Assembly: GCA_035591015.1 (NCBI GenBank)
Contig: JAXIUW010251392.1
Span: 41,687-105,686 of the forward strand
Direction of reading: 5' to 3'
DNA: 64,000 nucleotides
Source of the DNA: Cephalothrix simula
Taxonomy: Eukaryota; Nemertea; Palaeonemertea; Archinemertea; Cephalotrichidae
A model generated the notes under the pieces. It did not search any database, was not told where the DNA came from, and saw only the letters and a program-made list of their open reading frames with translations. The translations under genes and the position numbers were made by a program. Positions 20,788 through 30,020 of this stretch are shown here, one piece after another (position 1 is the stretch's first letter; every line of letters begins with the position of its first letter).

Positions 20788-20994
20788 ATGATCTGCCCGA
20801 ATTGTAACCACAAGACCAAAGTTGTGCGGACGCTAGGCTCTAAGGTGCTAACCCTGCGTATGCTAAAATGCACACACTGCTCTAGAACGTATAGCTCTGA
20901 AGAGCGCATCGCCAACATAGATAATCTTCATCCGCATACAGTAACTTGCAATGAATGCGGAACAAGCCCTACCCAAATTAAAAACTACATTTAA
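20788..20994 (+). CDS. Stand-alone NrdR-like zinc-ribbon protein
   Basis: 68 residues. The first 40 match the zinc-ribbon/DNA-binding N-terminus of NrdR: CPNC, then CTHCSRTYSSEER in place of CxxCxxRFTTxER. The ATP-cone that follows in NrdR is absent. A third CxxC-like pair (CNECG) lies near the C-terminus, after a His-rich segment (LHPHTVTC). It has its own promoter-like sequence. It is probably a small zinc-dependent nucleic-acid-binding protein. It could also be a degenerate NrdR remnant, but the intact second Cys pair argues for function. Confidence 0.65.
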   Translation: MICPNCNHKTKVVRTLGSKVLTLRMLKCTHCSRTYSSEERIANIDNLHPHTVTCNECGTSPTQIKNYI

Positions 20995-21331
20995 GACTCT
21001 GCGTATTCAGTGGTTTTTAGAAATATTCGTTACAACTAAAGACTTTGCTAATTGATTCTTCCGCTATCACTCTAAGGTTAAGAAGAACATAACACCACCG
21101 GCCTTATTCTTAAATCTAACTGCAATAGATGCTCCTACTACGTTAGTAAAGTTAGATGTCTCTCTAAAAGTTAGTCTAGGTAAGCAAAATCAACCTGTGT
21201 AAGCTACTCTAAAATAGTTACATGATACCAAACTTCAGCACACCGCATTAAACAGCTATCACTATTTAACGCCATCTCAGAGATTATTCTAAGCTACAAC
21301 AATCTGATTTGAAAGTAAATTCGCACAGAAT
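20995..21331. other. Spacer without a recognised gene
   Basis: Nothing supported is seen between the zinc-ribbon gene and the tRNA on either strand. Confidence 0.5.
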
Positions 21332-21356
21332 AGCCCACGAGCGGAATCGAACCGCT

Positions 21357-21397
<41 letters not shown>

Positions 21398-21404
21398 CGT
21401 GGGC
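21332..21404 (-). tRNA. tRNA-Thr (anticodon CGU)
   Basis: On the minus strand GCCCACG (5' acceptor) pairs with CGTGGGC, and the D-arm AGCTCAGTTGGTAGAGC is standard. The anticodon stem-loop is ACGCA-TTCGTAA-TGCGT, giving anticodon CGT, and the T-arm contains GGTTCGATTCC. The discriminator base is U, and the next bases are not CCA, so CCA must be added post-transcriptionally. Confidence 0.95.
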
Positions 21405-21635
21405 ATAACTGAGAAGTCTAATCCCCTAAACCACCACGCAAGATACTCTTCTGCGCTAAACCAGCCAGAAGTCTGAAAATCTACTAGCTAGCCCGGCCGC
21501 ACCACGTATAGAATACCGGCAGAGCAAGCCAAAATTGAACTATTGTTCTAAAGCCGTTTTAGCTTCAACCCAGTGCATGCTTCTCAGCAAGCAGGTTTCT
21601 TAGCTAGGTTAAAACTGGCATATAGGTTAGCCTAC

Positions 21636-22301
21636 CTAGCGAACTTCAAGCAACTCTACCTCAAAGATAAGAGTTTGATTAGGTCCGATAGGCCCAGAAC
21701 CGTTGCTACCATAAGCTAGTTCAGGCGGAATGAATAGCTCCCACTTTGAGCCCTCACTCATCAATTGCAAGGCTTCTGTCCAGCCGCTAATAACTCTATT
21801 AAGCGGAAACTCTGCCGGTGTGCCACGCTTATAAGAGCTGTCAAACTCTGTACCGTCAAGCAGTCTTCCCGCATAATGCGTTACCACATTATCTGTGCTC
21901 TTAGGCTTTTTGCCCGTTCCTTCTTTAATTATGCGATATTGCATGCCGCTTGGTAGCTGTTTTACGCCGTCTTTTTGAGCATTTTCAGCTAAAAACTTCT
22001 TGCCTGCTTCTAAATTAACCATACTTACATTCTCTCTATTCTTTGATATTCGTGTTGAAATTGACTTATTTGCTGCATCAATCTGCGCTGGGTCTAAACG
22101 GAGATTACGCCCTTTTAGAACATCTTCAGCCCCTAGCAAAATCGATTCAACATCAAAGTCAATTTGGGTATCAGTAACGCTACGGGCAATATTAACTCCA
22201 ATAGCGTAACTGTCGTTATCCTTGGGTTTTTCATCTTGAGCGCCCACTATCAGCGGCGCACATAATAGCATAAATACTATGCTAGTGGTTAGTTTATTCA
22301 T
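21636..22301 (-). CDS. FKBP-type peptidyl-prolyl isomerase (FkpA/Mip type)
   Basis: 221 residues. A signal peptide (about 1-21, ending PLIVGAQ) directs it to the periplasm. Residues about 25-105 form the helical Mip-like dimerisation domain, and 115-221 form the FKBP fold (VVTHYAGRLLDGTEFDSSY, VISGWTEAL, IPPELAYG). The predicted role is proline isomerisation and folding of exported proteins. It lies 49 bp downstream of ilvA on the same strand; functional linkage is not implied. Confidence 0.9.
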   Translation of the reverse strand: MNKLTTSIVFMLLCAPLIVGAQDEKPKDNDSYAIGVNIARSVTDTQIDFDVESILLGAEDVLKGRNLRLDPAQIDAANKSISTRISKNRENVSMVNLEAGKKFLAENAQKDGVKQLPSGMQYRIIKEGTGKKPKSTDNVVTHYAGRLLDGTEFDSSYKRGTPAEFPLNRVISGWTEALQLMSEGSKWELFIPPELAYGSNGSGPIGPNQTLIFEVELLEVR

Positions 22302-22350
22302 AAGACACGCATTGCAAATAATTAAAAACTAAGGCAAGCCTCCAGCAAGC

Positions 22351-23871
22351 CTACAAGAATACACGATACGCACTATTATTGCTTTCTTCAACAAATGAAT
22401 AGCCAAGCTCGGTGAAGAAGTCTTTTGTTTTAGAGCCATCATCGGGCGGTATTTCTAAGCCAATCAAAACTCTGGCGATATCGCCACCCGACAACCGATA
22501 GTCAAACATTGATATATTCCAACCATACCCCTGTAATACGTCTAAAAACCGTGATAATGCTCCGGGATATTCTGGAAAATTAATTCTGAATATGCGCTCG
22601 TTATGGCAATTGATAGATTTTCCGCCAACCATCCGCCGAATATGCGTTTTCGCCAACTCATTCTGTGTTAAGTCCATCAAATTATAGCCATGCTGCTTGG
22701 CACGTTCTTCAAATTTGGACTTCTCAGATAAATTCTGCACCTCTAAGCCCAAAAATACCTGTGCTTCGTCTCTTGACCATAACCGATAATGGAATTCAAT
22801 CACACCCAGCCGGCGAATAACATCATCATAGAAAAACCGCAAAGAATTAGTGCCTTCCTTGAGCAACACAGAATACAAAGCCTCTCGCTGTTCACCAATC
22901 ATCACCCGTTCAGCCACAAACTGTAGCCGCTGAAAGTTCATATTTGCTCCAGAATTGATAGCCACCAAGTTTTTGCCGTGCAGGCCTTGCTCACGAGCAT
23001 ACCGTATTGCTCCAGCTACTCCCAAGGCTCCAGATGGCTCAACTATAGCGCGGGTATCTTGATAAATATCTTTAATGGCCGAACATAGGGTGTCGTTATC
23101 AATAGTAATCACCTCATCAATGCAGTGCCTTAAATCAAAAGGAAGCTCGCCGACTTGCTGTACTGCTACTCCATCAGCAAACTTACCCACCTCATCTAAA
23201 ATAATCCGCTGATTAGACTTAATTGCGCCTTGCATACTGGCACTCTCATCGGATTCGACCCCCACTATGCGCACCTTGGGATACAAAGATTTAATAACTG
23301 CGGCAATACCACTAATCAAACCTCCTCCACCAACCGGAATAAATACTATGTCTACATCTGGTTTCTGCTGAATAATCTCTAAACCCACCGTAGCCTGACC
23401 GGCGATGACCATTAAATCATCATAGGGCGAAATAAATTTAAGATCTTTGCTTTTCGCATATTCAATGCCCTCTAGCCGAGCGGTCTCAAGATCATAGCTG
23501 CAGAGCATAACCTCTGCTCCAAGTTGGCGCACGGCATCTACCTTAATTGCGGGAGTGTTTTTAGGCATAAAGACCATCGCCGGCGCACCATGATGCCGAG
23601 CTGCTCTGGCCACTCCTTGCGCATGATTCCCCGCTGATGCGCAAACTAAGCCTCGCTGGCGAACATCATCGGGCAAACTAGCCACAAAATTGCTAGCTCC
23701 CCTTATTTTGAAGGAAAATGAGGGCTGTAAGTCTTCACGCTTTATGAATACATTATTGTTAGTTATGGCTGAAATTAATGGAGCTTCATCAAGGCTGGTA
23801 TACTTGGCTAAGTGGTAAACCTTGGCTCGCAAAGCCATTTTTAAGATTTTATCAGTGCTTATTGCGCTCAT
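22351..23871 (-). CDS. ilvA: Threonine ammonia-lyase, biosynthetic
   Basis: 506 residues. It deaminates threonine to 2-oxobutanoate, the first step of isoleucine synthesis. PLP is bound by Lys55 in SFSFKIRGA, the phosphate loop is PVGGGGLISG, and SAGNHAQGVA is conserved. The C-terminal part (about 325-506) holds two ACT-like regulatory modules, as in the feedback-controlled E. coli enzyme and unlike short catabolic TdcB. Other ilv genes are not nearby. It is divergent from cyaY. Confidence 0.95.
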   Translation of the reverse strand: MSAISTDKILKMALRAKVYHLAKYTSLDEAPLISAITNNNVFIKREDLQPSFSFKIRGASNFVASLPDDVRQRGLVCASAGNHAQGVARAARHHGAPAMVFMPKNTPAIKVDAVRQLGAEVMLCSYDLETARLEGIEYAKSKDLKFISPYDDLMVIAGQATVGLEIIQQKPDVDIVFIPVGGGGLISGIAAVIKSLYPKVRIVGVESDESASMQGAIKSNQRIILDEVGKFADGVAVQQVGELPFDLRHCIDEVITIDNDTLCSAIKDIYQDTRAIVEPSGALGVAGAIRYAREQGLHGKNLVAINSGANMNFQRLQFVAERVMIGEQREALYSVLLKEGTNSLRFFYDDVIRRLGVIEFHYRLWSRDEAQVFLGLEVQNLSEKSKFEERAKQHGYNLMDLTQNELAKTHIRRMVGGKSINCHNERIFRINFPEYPGALSRFLDVLQGYGWNISMFDYRLSGGDIARVLIGLEIPPDDGSKTKDFFTELGYSFVEESNNSAYRVFL

Positions 23872-23946
23872 GATAACTACAACTGAGTATTAATGCTACA
23901 ATGTCTATCTATAGAATAACTAAACACTGACAGAACATAAAAACTT

Positions 23947-24294
23947 ATGCTGCAAAAAAACAACCTCACCGAAGAAGAATTTAGAAGTTTAGCTGCGACA
24001 GTATTCAATAACGTTATCAATGCTTTTGAAGATATAGACCCTGACGTTGCCGAATGCGAAGAACAATTGGGCAGCGTTATCATCACCTTGGCAGAACAAT
24101 CACGCTGGGTGTTATCACTACAGCCACCGGTTCGTCAAATCTGGTTAGCCATGGCTTCATTGGGTAAAGCATACCACTTTCATTTAGTTGATAACAATTG
24201 GAAAGACACTAAAGATAATAGCCGTGAACTCTTATCGCATTTAGAAGACATATTAGCTAAAAATAACATCACCGTGAACATTAAACGCCAATAG
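23947..24294 (+). CDS. cyaY: Frataxin-like iron-sulfur assembly protein
   Basis: 115 residues. The CyaY fold is shown by LTEEEFRSLAATVFNNVINAFED with an acidic helix, then GSVIITLAEQSRWVLSLQPPVRQIWLA and AYHFHLVDNNWKDTK. Frataxin binds iron and modulates IscS/IscU cluster assembly. isc genes are not adjacent. The 3' end runs straight into the hairpin repeat block. Confidence 0.88.
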   Translation: MLQKNNLTEEEFRSLAATVFNNVINAFEDIDPDVAECEEQLGSVIITLAEQSRWVLSLQPPVRQIWLAMASLGKAYHFHLVDNNWKDTKDNSRELLSHLEDILAKNNITVNIKRQ

Positions 24295-24497
24295 ATTGCG
24301 CTTGTGGAGGCACCCCAAGCCATTGGCAGGGGATACAATACCCTCAATCCCGGGCTTGCCCGAGAAAACCTTGCTAGGTGGGGGCTCTCCCCCCACGCCC
24401 CCGGCAGAGGGCTTTATTATCCAAAGCAAAGCAAATATGGCCACACAAAGGCAAGGTTTTACAACCGTGCAGGGGTATGCCATACCCCTGCTCCCCA

Positions 24498-24728
24498 GAC
24501 TTGGCCGAAGGCTCACGCCTTCGGCCAAAGGGGTTTAAGTATGATGTAGCCTAATATAGCAAATGCCCATTCCTTCATAGCCCAAAATGGTTTTAGGTGC
24601 CTATTTTATCACCTAAAAGCAATTTGCTTTACGATTGGTCGTGATGTGGTTTATTTAATTCGGATGCGTAAGCCCGTGAGGGCTTATCCAGCCCTAAAGA
24701 ACCCATCATGGGGAGGGGCTAAAGCCCC
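24498..24728. repeat. Direct repeat unit 1 of about 231 bp
   Basis: It begins GACTTGGCCGAAGGC and ends GGGGCTAAAGCCCC. It is closely matched by the unit at 24745-24978, with scattered point differences and a 3-bp indel. The last part also matches 281-381. Confidence 0.8.
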
Positions 24729-24744
24729 CTACCCCACACTCCCG

Positions 24745-24978
24745 GACTTGACCGAAGGCTCACGCCTTCGGCCAAAAGGGTTTAAGTATTATGTAGCTTA
24801 ATATAGCAAATGCTCATTCCTTCATAACCCAAAAGGGTTTTAGGAGTCTATTTTATCACCCAAAAGCAATTTGCTTTACGATTGGTCGTGATGTGATTTA
24901 TTTAATTCGGGTGCGTAAGCCCGTGAGGGCTTATCCAGCCCCAAAGAACCCATCATGGGGTGCAGGGGCTAAAGCCCC
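24745..24978. repeat. Direct repeat unit 2 of about 234 bp
   Basis: Second copy of the unit at 24498-24728, offset by 247-250 bp. Its hairpin arm GACCGAAGGC has lost one pairing base relative to unit 1 (GGCC to GACC). Confidence 0.8.
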
Positions 24979-25115
24979 TGCTGGGATTGTTAAGGGCAAA
25001 GCCCTTAACCAATTAAACTCCAGACTCAACTTTGCTTTAACAACCGAGCAGAGCAATTCTCTATTGCTCTGCTGGGCAAAGTCCTTAACATCTCCAATAC
25101 TATAAGCAGTATTTT

Positions 25116-25973
25116 CTACTGTCTCCATTTAAGCAGCCTTTCCCAAAAGGCTGCGCCATCCTTGGGCTGCTCGGCTTTGTCATCAACTATTCTCTGAGCA
25201 ATTTTAGCGATGCCCCTTGAAGCGGCTGATTTAGGCATGCTTTCAATCAGCAATTTCTGCCTACGCACCGACTTACGCAAATTATTATCTAAGGGTATTA
25301 AGCCCAGCCATTCAATATCAACTTCTAAGAATTGCCGACAAACCCGATTAATAGTTTCATAAACGCTACGACCTTCGCTTTCATTAAGGCACGAGTTAAC
25401 CACTAGGCTAAACTTACGCATATAGTACTTCATCGCTAGCAGTTTGATGAGGGCATAAGCATCAGTGATTGAGGTTGGTTCGGGCGAGACTACCACCAAT
25501 ATTTGATCAGCTGAAGCATTGAATCTGAGTACGTTGCCGGCTATGCCTGCTCCAGTATCAACAAAGAGATAGTCAAACTCGCCATCATAGGCACTGAGTT
25601 GCTCCATCAGATACATTTGCTGCTCCGGCGATATTTCGGCAAGCGCACTTACTCCAGAGCCTGAAGGCAACACCTTGAAACCCGGTCCATCAAGCAGAAT
25701 AGAGCTCATTTCTTTGTCGCCACTCAATACGTGCTCAAGCGTGTACTGTGGAACCAAGCCCAGTATTACATCAGCATTGGCCAAGCCCATGTCAGCATCA
25801 AATAGCAATACTCGCTTGCCTAGCTGCCCGAGGGCATAACAAAGATTAAGCACTAGATTAGTTTTGCCAACGCCGCCCTTGCCACTGGTTACGGCGATAA
25901 CGCGCATACCCAACGGTGCTATACGATTAACTTTTTCCAATTCAATTCTACGCAGGGTTGCCGCTTGATCCAT
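25116..25973 (-). CDS. flhG: MinD-like ATPase, flagellar number regulator
   Basis: 285 residues. It begins with DQAATLRR, the FlhF-activating motif of FlhG, then the deviant Walker A GKGGVGKTNLVLNL at about 31-44, and LLFDADMGLANADV. It limits flagellar number and acts with FlhF at the cell pole. Its ATG directly follows the flhF stop. Motor or chemotaxis genes that often follow (fliA, cheY) are absent; repeat block B comes next. Confidence 0.92.
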   Translation of the reverse strand: MDQAATLRRIELEKVNRIAPLGMRVIAVTSGKGGVGKTNLVLNLCYALGQLGKRVLLFDADMGLANADVILGLVPQYTLEHVLSGDKEMSSILLDGPGFKVLPSGSGVSALAEISPEQQMYLMEQLSAYDGEFDYLFVDTGAGIAGNVLRFNASADQILVVVSPEPTSITDAYALIKLLAMKYYMRKFSLVVNSCLNESEGRSVYETINRVCRQFLEVDIEWLGLIPLDNNLRKSVRRQKLLIESMPKSAASRGIAKIAQRIVDDKAEQPKDGAAFWERLLKWRQ

Positions 25974-27266
25974 TTAATTCTCTACAGAATTAGAAGATGA
26001 TGCTCCAACGTCAAGAATAAGATCTACCAACCGCTCGCAAGAGGCCAGCTCTATGTCCTCGGGAACTTTCTGGCCAGTAGCCAAATAACTTAATGGAAGT
26101 CTAAACCTAATTGCGTGGTTTAACAATGTACCAAATTGAGAACTTTCATCAAGTTTGGTAAACATCACAGACTCTAAAGTAAACTTGCTAAATTTCCTAG
26201 TTATATCAATCAAGTTACCATTAGTTGTGGTTGAGCTTAAACATAGCTGAAACTTTATGGGCTGGTCTATGTCAAAAAGTTGCTCAAGCTCCATCATTGA
26301 AACCTCATCACGTTGTGAGCGTCCGGCAGTATCAATTAGGATATGATCATAATTGCTTAAACTTTTTATAGCATTGTCTAAATCTGCTCCACGGCGCACC
26401 ACTTTTAGCGGAACACCTAGTATGCAGGCATAGGTTTTTAGTTGATCTACAGCAGAAATCCTAAAGTTATCAGTGGTTATCAGAGCCACATTCTTGCGCT
26501 GATCATTTTTAAGCACCGCAGCCAGTTTGGCCAAGGTAGTTGTTTTACCTACGCCGGTCGGCCCCACTAGAGCACTAATACGTGGAAAATCAGCCCCAGA
26601 GCCCCATGTCTTAAAAATCTTCATCAGCATCCGCGCTAAGAATATTTTTATGTACTCAAATTCATTCAGTCGATGTTGAGGAATACGCTTCCATAGCTCT
26701 TCAATTAGGCGATCACAAAATGAAACCTGCACTCCGCTAATTTCTAATTGCTGATGCAGAGCCACCAAATTATCTGGCAAATCGCTAAACCGCTTAGAAA
26801 GTGCACGAGTTTGCAAGCCATCTACACTATGCCGTAGCTCTAAAATATCACCAGCAATTCCCTTTAAGTCTGAGTTGTTTAACCCTTGAGTTTGCTTGCT
26901 GTTAACTATATCTAACACTCTGCATAGCTCACCTATGTCATTCTGTAAGGTGCTCATCATGGTTTCGGTTTCTTTACGATGCCGTGTTAGCAATCTTTGA
27001 ACATCACCGTAATTGCTGCGTGGTTCAATATCAGCCTCATCGCTACTAATCATGGCCGGCGCAATTGGAGTGTTTTTTGGACGCCGATTAGACTTATAGC
27101 CAAAATCTCGGGCAGCGGTAACCTCTAGCATGGGTTTGCCGAATAGACCAAAGGCACTATCACGAACCATGCGGGTCGACAATATAACGGCATCCTGTCC
27201 AAGCTCATTCTTGACCATAGAAAGAGCCTCGTTCATCTCATTTACGCGGTATTTTCTAACTTGCAT
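25974..27266 (-). CDS. flhF: SRP-like GTPase for flagellar placement
   Basis: 430 residues: a basic N-terminal B domain, a linker (about 60-175), then the NG GTPase domain with VGPTGVGKTTTLAKLAA, ITTDNFRISAVDQLK, DTAGRSQRDE and TKLDES. FlhF marks the site of flagellar assembly. It sits between flhA (19 bp upstream) and flhG (adjacent), the canonical order. Confidence 0.93.
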   Translation of the reverse strand: MQVRKYRVNEMNEALSMVKNELGQDAVILSTRMVRDSAFGLFGKPMLEVTAARDFGYKSNRRPKNTPIAPAMISSDEADIEPRSNYGDVQRLLTRHRKETETMMSTLQNDIGELCRVLDIVNSKQTQGLNNSDLKGIAGDILELRHSVDGLQTRALSKRFSDLPDNLVALHQQLEISGVQVSFCDRLIEELWKRIPQHRLNEFEYIKIFLARMLMKIFKTWGSGADFPRISALVGPTGVGKTTTLAKLAAVLKNDQRKNVALITTDNFRISAVDQLKTYACILGVPLKVVRRGADLDNAIKSLSNYDHILIDTAGRSQRDEVSMMELEQLFDIDQPIKFQLCLSSTTTNGNLIDITRKFSKFTLESVMFTKLDESSQFGTLLNHAIRFRLPLSYLATGQKVPEDIELASCERLVDLILDVGASSSNSVEN

Positions 27267-27285
27267 AGTTATTCTATCGCTCAGG

Positions 27286-29382
27286 TTAATTGATTATTCC
27301 TAAAGATTCGATGCGTACATCAGGCGCAATCTCATTATGAGATAACACTACCAAATTAGGAATAAAACGTTCAATAAGCCTCCGCACATGAGGCCTAATT
27401 AATGGTGAACACAGTAAAATCGGCTGATAATTAAGCATGGCGAAGCGTTCCATTTGCGTCTCCATGCCTTGCACTAAAATCTGAGCCGTCTCGGGGTCTA
27501 TGCCCAAGTAAGATGTTCCTTGGCTAGTAGTCTGAATGGCCGAGGCTATCTTATCTTCCCACTGTTGCGCCAACGATATTAATGGCAGTTTGCCATCGTC
27601 AGTTTGGTATTGTCTTGAAATCGTTCTGGCCATATTTTGGCGAACATACTCTGTTAATAAATCAGCGTCTTTGGTCATCGTGCCCATGTCAGCTGCTGTT
27701 TCTAAAATGGTATGCAAGTCGCGTACAGAAACTCGCTCACGCAACATATTCTGCAATATCTTCTGCACCGTACCCAAAGGCAGCACATTCGGAATAAGCT
27801 CTTCAACCACCTTTGGCTCTTGCTTAGCAAAGTTATCAATTAGACGCTGGGTTTCTTGACGACCTAAGAATTCTGGAGCATGTTGCTTAATCAGTTCAAT
27901 TAGATGCGTTGATATTACTGTTGGAATATCAACCACAGTATAGCCAGCGTACTGAGCATGCTCTTGCTCGTCAGAATGTATCCACTGAGCAGGCAGACCA
28001 AAGGCCGGCTCTATGGTATCAATGCCGTTGATTTGCTCTTCTACATCACCGGTTTTCATGGCCAGTAGATGGTCAAGCACTGTTTCAGATCGACCAACTT
28101 CTACCCCTTTGATAACTATTGAATATTCACCAGAGGCCAGCTCAAGATTATCTTTGATATGAATCGGCGGAACAATAAAGCCTAGCTCTAAGGCTAGCTG
28201 ACGCCTGATTGATTTAATGCGCTCAAGCAATTCTCCATCCTGATCGCTATCTACCAGCGGCACTAAGCCGTAGCCTAGTTCAATTCCCAAGCGATCAATG
28301 GGCAGTAATCCTTCAATTTCTTCAGGCCCATCTTTTTCAGCAGCATTAACTTCAGCCACATCTAAGGCTACAGCGGCTTCTTGCTGCTTCTTCGCCAAAT
28401 CAAAAACACGCCATGCAATTAAGCCCGCCAAACCACCGACAATCAGTAATGGCATAGAAGGCATTCCGGGAATAACTGCGAAGCCTCCAATAATCAAGGC
28501 CGACATCCCCATCGCTCGATAATTATCCGTAAACTGAGACTTAATATTTTCGCCTAATGTTTTATTATCATTAGAGTTTTTAGTTACGGCAATACCAGCT
28601 GCCAAAGATATAACCAAGGCTGGTATTTGAGCGACTAGACCATCACCTACCGTAAGAGTGGTGTAGTTACCAAAGGCACTTTGTAGCGTCATGCCATATT
28701 GCAACATGCCGATAACTAGCCCGCCCACTATGTTGACGCCCGTAATAATTAAACCCGCTATGGCATCACCACGAACAAACTTGCTCGCACCATCCATCGC
28801 ACCATAAAAATCTGCTTCGTGTTGAATACGCTCACGGCGTGATTTGGCATCTTGATCATTGATAATGCCTGCATTAAGATCGGCATCAATGGCCATTTGC
28901 TTGCCGGGCATCGCATCTAGAGTAAAACGAGCTGCAACCTCGGCAATACGCCCCGAACCCTTAGTGATGACCACAAAGTTAATGATGACCAAAATTAAGA
29001 AGATAATTATCCCCACTACAAAGTTACCACCAACCACAAAGTCGCCAAAGGCCTTAATGACGCTTCCGGCAGCATTTATGCCTTGATTACCATCACCAAG
29101 AATTAATCTGGTTGAAGCAATATTCAAAGACAGCCTAAACAGTGTACTGATCAATAAAATTGACGGGAATGACGAAAAATCTAATGCTGTTCGGGTAAAC
29201 AAAGCCACAAACAACACCATGATTGATGTAGAAAAACTTATGGTAAGTAGTATGTCAAGCAGAAATGGCGCTAAAGGTAATACCAACACCATAATGATGC
29301 TTATTACCCCAACCGCTAAAACAAAATCGGTGTGCTTGCTCAGCACTCCTAAACGTTGCGCTGGTGTTAGTGACAAATCCAT
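27286..29382 (-). CDS. flhA: Flagellar type III export gate protein
   Basis: 698 residues, normal length. The N-terminal half has about eight membrane helices and the FHIPEP-region sequence FPSILLISTLFRLSLNIASTR. The cytoplasmic C-terminal half (from about 335) docks export chaperones and substrates. The start has a strong ribosome-binding site (GAGAGGAG, 6 nt before ATG on the minus strand). flhB and the other export genes are not in the window. Confidence 0.96.
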   Translation of the reverse strand: MDLSLTPAQRLGVLSKHTDFVLAVGVISIIMVLVLPLAPFLLDILLTISFSTSIMVLFVALFTRTALDFSSFPSILLISTLFRLSLNIASTRLILGDGNQGINAAGSVIKAFGDFVVGGNFVVGIIIFLILVIINFVVITKGSGRIAEVAARFTLDAMPGKQMAIDADLNAGIINDQDAKSRRERIQHEADFYGAMDGASKFVRGDAIAGLIITGVNIVGGLVIGMLQYGMTLQSAFGNYTTLTVGDGLVAQIPALVISLAAGIAVTKNSNDNKTLGENIKSQFTDNYRAMGMSALIIGGFAVIPGMPSMPLLIVGGLAGLIAWRVFDLAKKQQEAAVALDVAEVNAAEKDGPEEIEGLLPIDRLGIELGYGLVPLVDSDQDGELLERIKSIRRQLALELGFIVPPIHIKDNLELASGEYSIVIKGVEVGRSETVLDHLLAMKTGDVEEQINGIDTIEPAFGLPAQWIHSDEQEHAQYAGYTVVDIPTVISTHLIELIKQHAPEFLGRQETQRLIDNFAKQEPKVVEELIPNVLPLGTVQKILQNMLRERVSVRDLHTILETAADMGTMTKDADLLTEYVRQNMARTISRQYQTDDGKLPLISLAQQWEDKIASAIQTTSQGTSYLGIDPETAQILVQGMETQMERFAMLNYQPILLCSPLIRPHVRRLIERFIPNLVVLSHNEIAPDVRIESLGIIN

Positions 29383-30020
29383 CTATTCTCCTCTCGATCA
29401 ACACGCCACACATTGCAAATAAGTTAATGCAAACGGCGTGCATTTTTACACAGAAAAGATTATTAGAAAATATCAGCTCTAAAACGCATCAATAAACAAG
29501 AAGGTTTATGGCCATAAATATTGAGATTAGAACCCCAAAGACTACTATAAACCCATAGCTCTAACTAAGTTAGCGGAACATTCACAAAACTTACTACAGT
29601 AATTTTGAGGGATGCTTTGTAATGCTTAGTTAATAATAGTTAGTTAATAATGGTTAGTTTATTATGACCTATTAACTATGAGTTCTTTGCTATAGTTTTT
29701 CTATAGTTTTTTTCTATAGTGTTTTCAATACTTTTTTAAATACTCTTCCGAATACTCTCTTGAGTATTTACTCGCAAAGATTTTTTAGCATTCTTTGCCA
29801 AAAACTATTTAGAGCACATGCTAAAGGCTGCTAAGAAGCATTAGAATGCTTGAACCTATCACAAGAAATTTGTTGATAGATGAGCTATTGACAGATGGCT
29901 GTGGTGACCAGATACCTTAAAGACTTAAGATATATAAAAGATATGAAGAATATACAATGATATCTGATTCTTATCTAAAGCAAGAACACCAGAGCTTAAC
30001 CAACCAAGATAACCAAGCGG
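29383..30020. other. AT-rich 638-bp spacer with micro-duplications
   Basis: No gene is seen. It contains TAGTTAATAA at 29627-29636 and again at 29641-29650, a triple CTATAG-T(n) motif at about 29690-29720, and a small palindrome AATACTC-TCTT-GAGTATT (29751-29768). It separates the ribosomal cluster from flhA. Confidence 0.6.
29428..29443 (-). promoter_or_regulatory. Weak sigma-54-like element upstream of flhA
   Basis: The minus strand reads ATGCAC-N5-TTGCA, 46 bp before the flhA ATG. The -12 half and the spacing match the sigma-54 consensus, but the -24 half has TG instead of the near-invariant GG. It is plausible only because flagellar export genes are often sigma-54 dependent. Confidence 0.22.

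Larger units (their letters stand above)
24296..25090. repeat. Mosaic GC-rich hairpin repeat block, copy B
   Basis: This 0.8-kb block between cyaY and flhG is built almost entirely of palindromes: GCAGGGGTAT-GCC-ATACCCCTGC (24469-24491), TTGGCCGAAGGC-TCAC-GCCTTCGGCCAA (24501-24528), GCAGGGGC-TAAA-GCCCCTGC (24962-24981), GTTAAGGGC-AAA-GCCCTTAAC (24989-25009) and AGCAGAGCAAT-TCTCT-ATTGCTCTGCT (25047-25073). Segments recur at 120-470 and 63695-64000. Open frames crossing it in several phases are by-products of the GC-rich repeats. Confidence 0.85.

Noticed and set aside
24296-24549. Several overlapping open frames on both strands in block B
   Set aside because: They lie entirely within GC-rich repeats, with no homology and overlapping frames in three phases.
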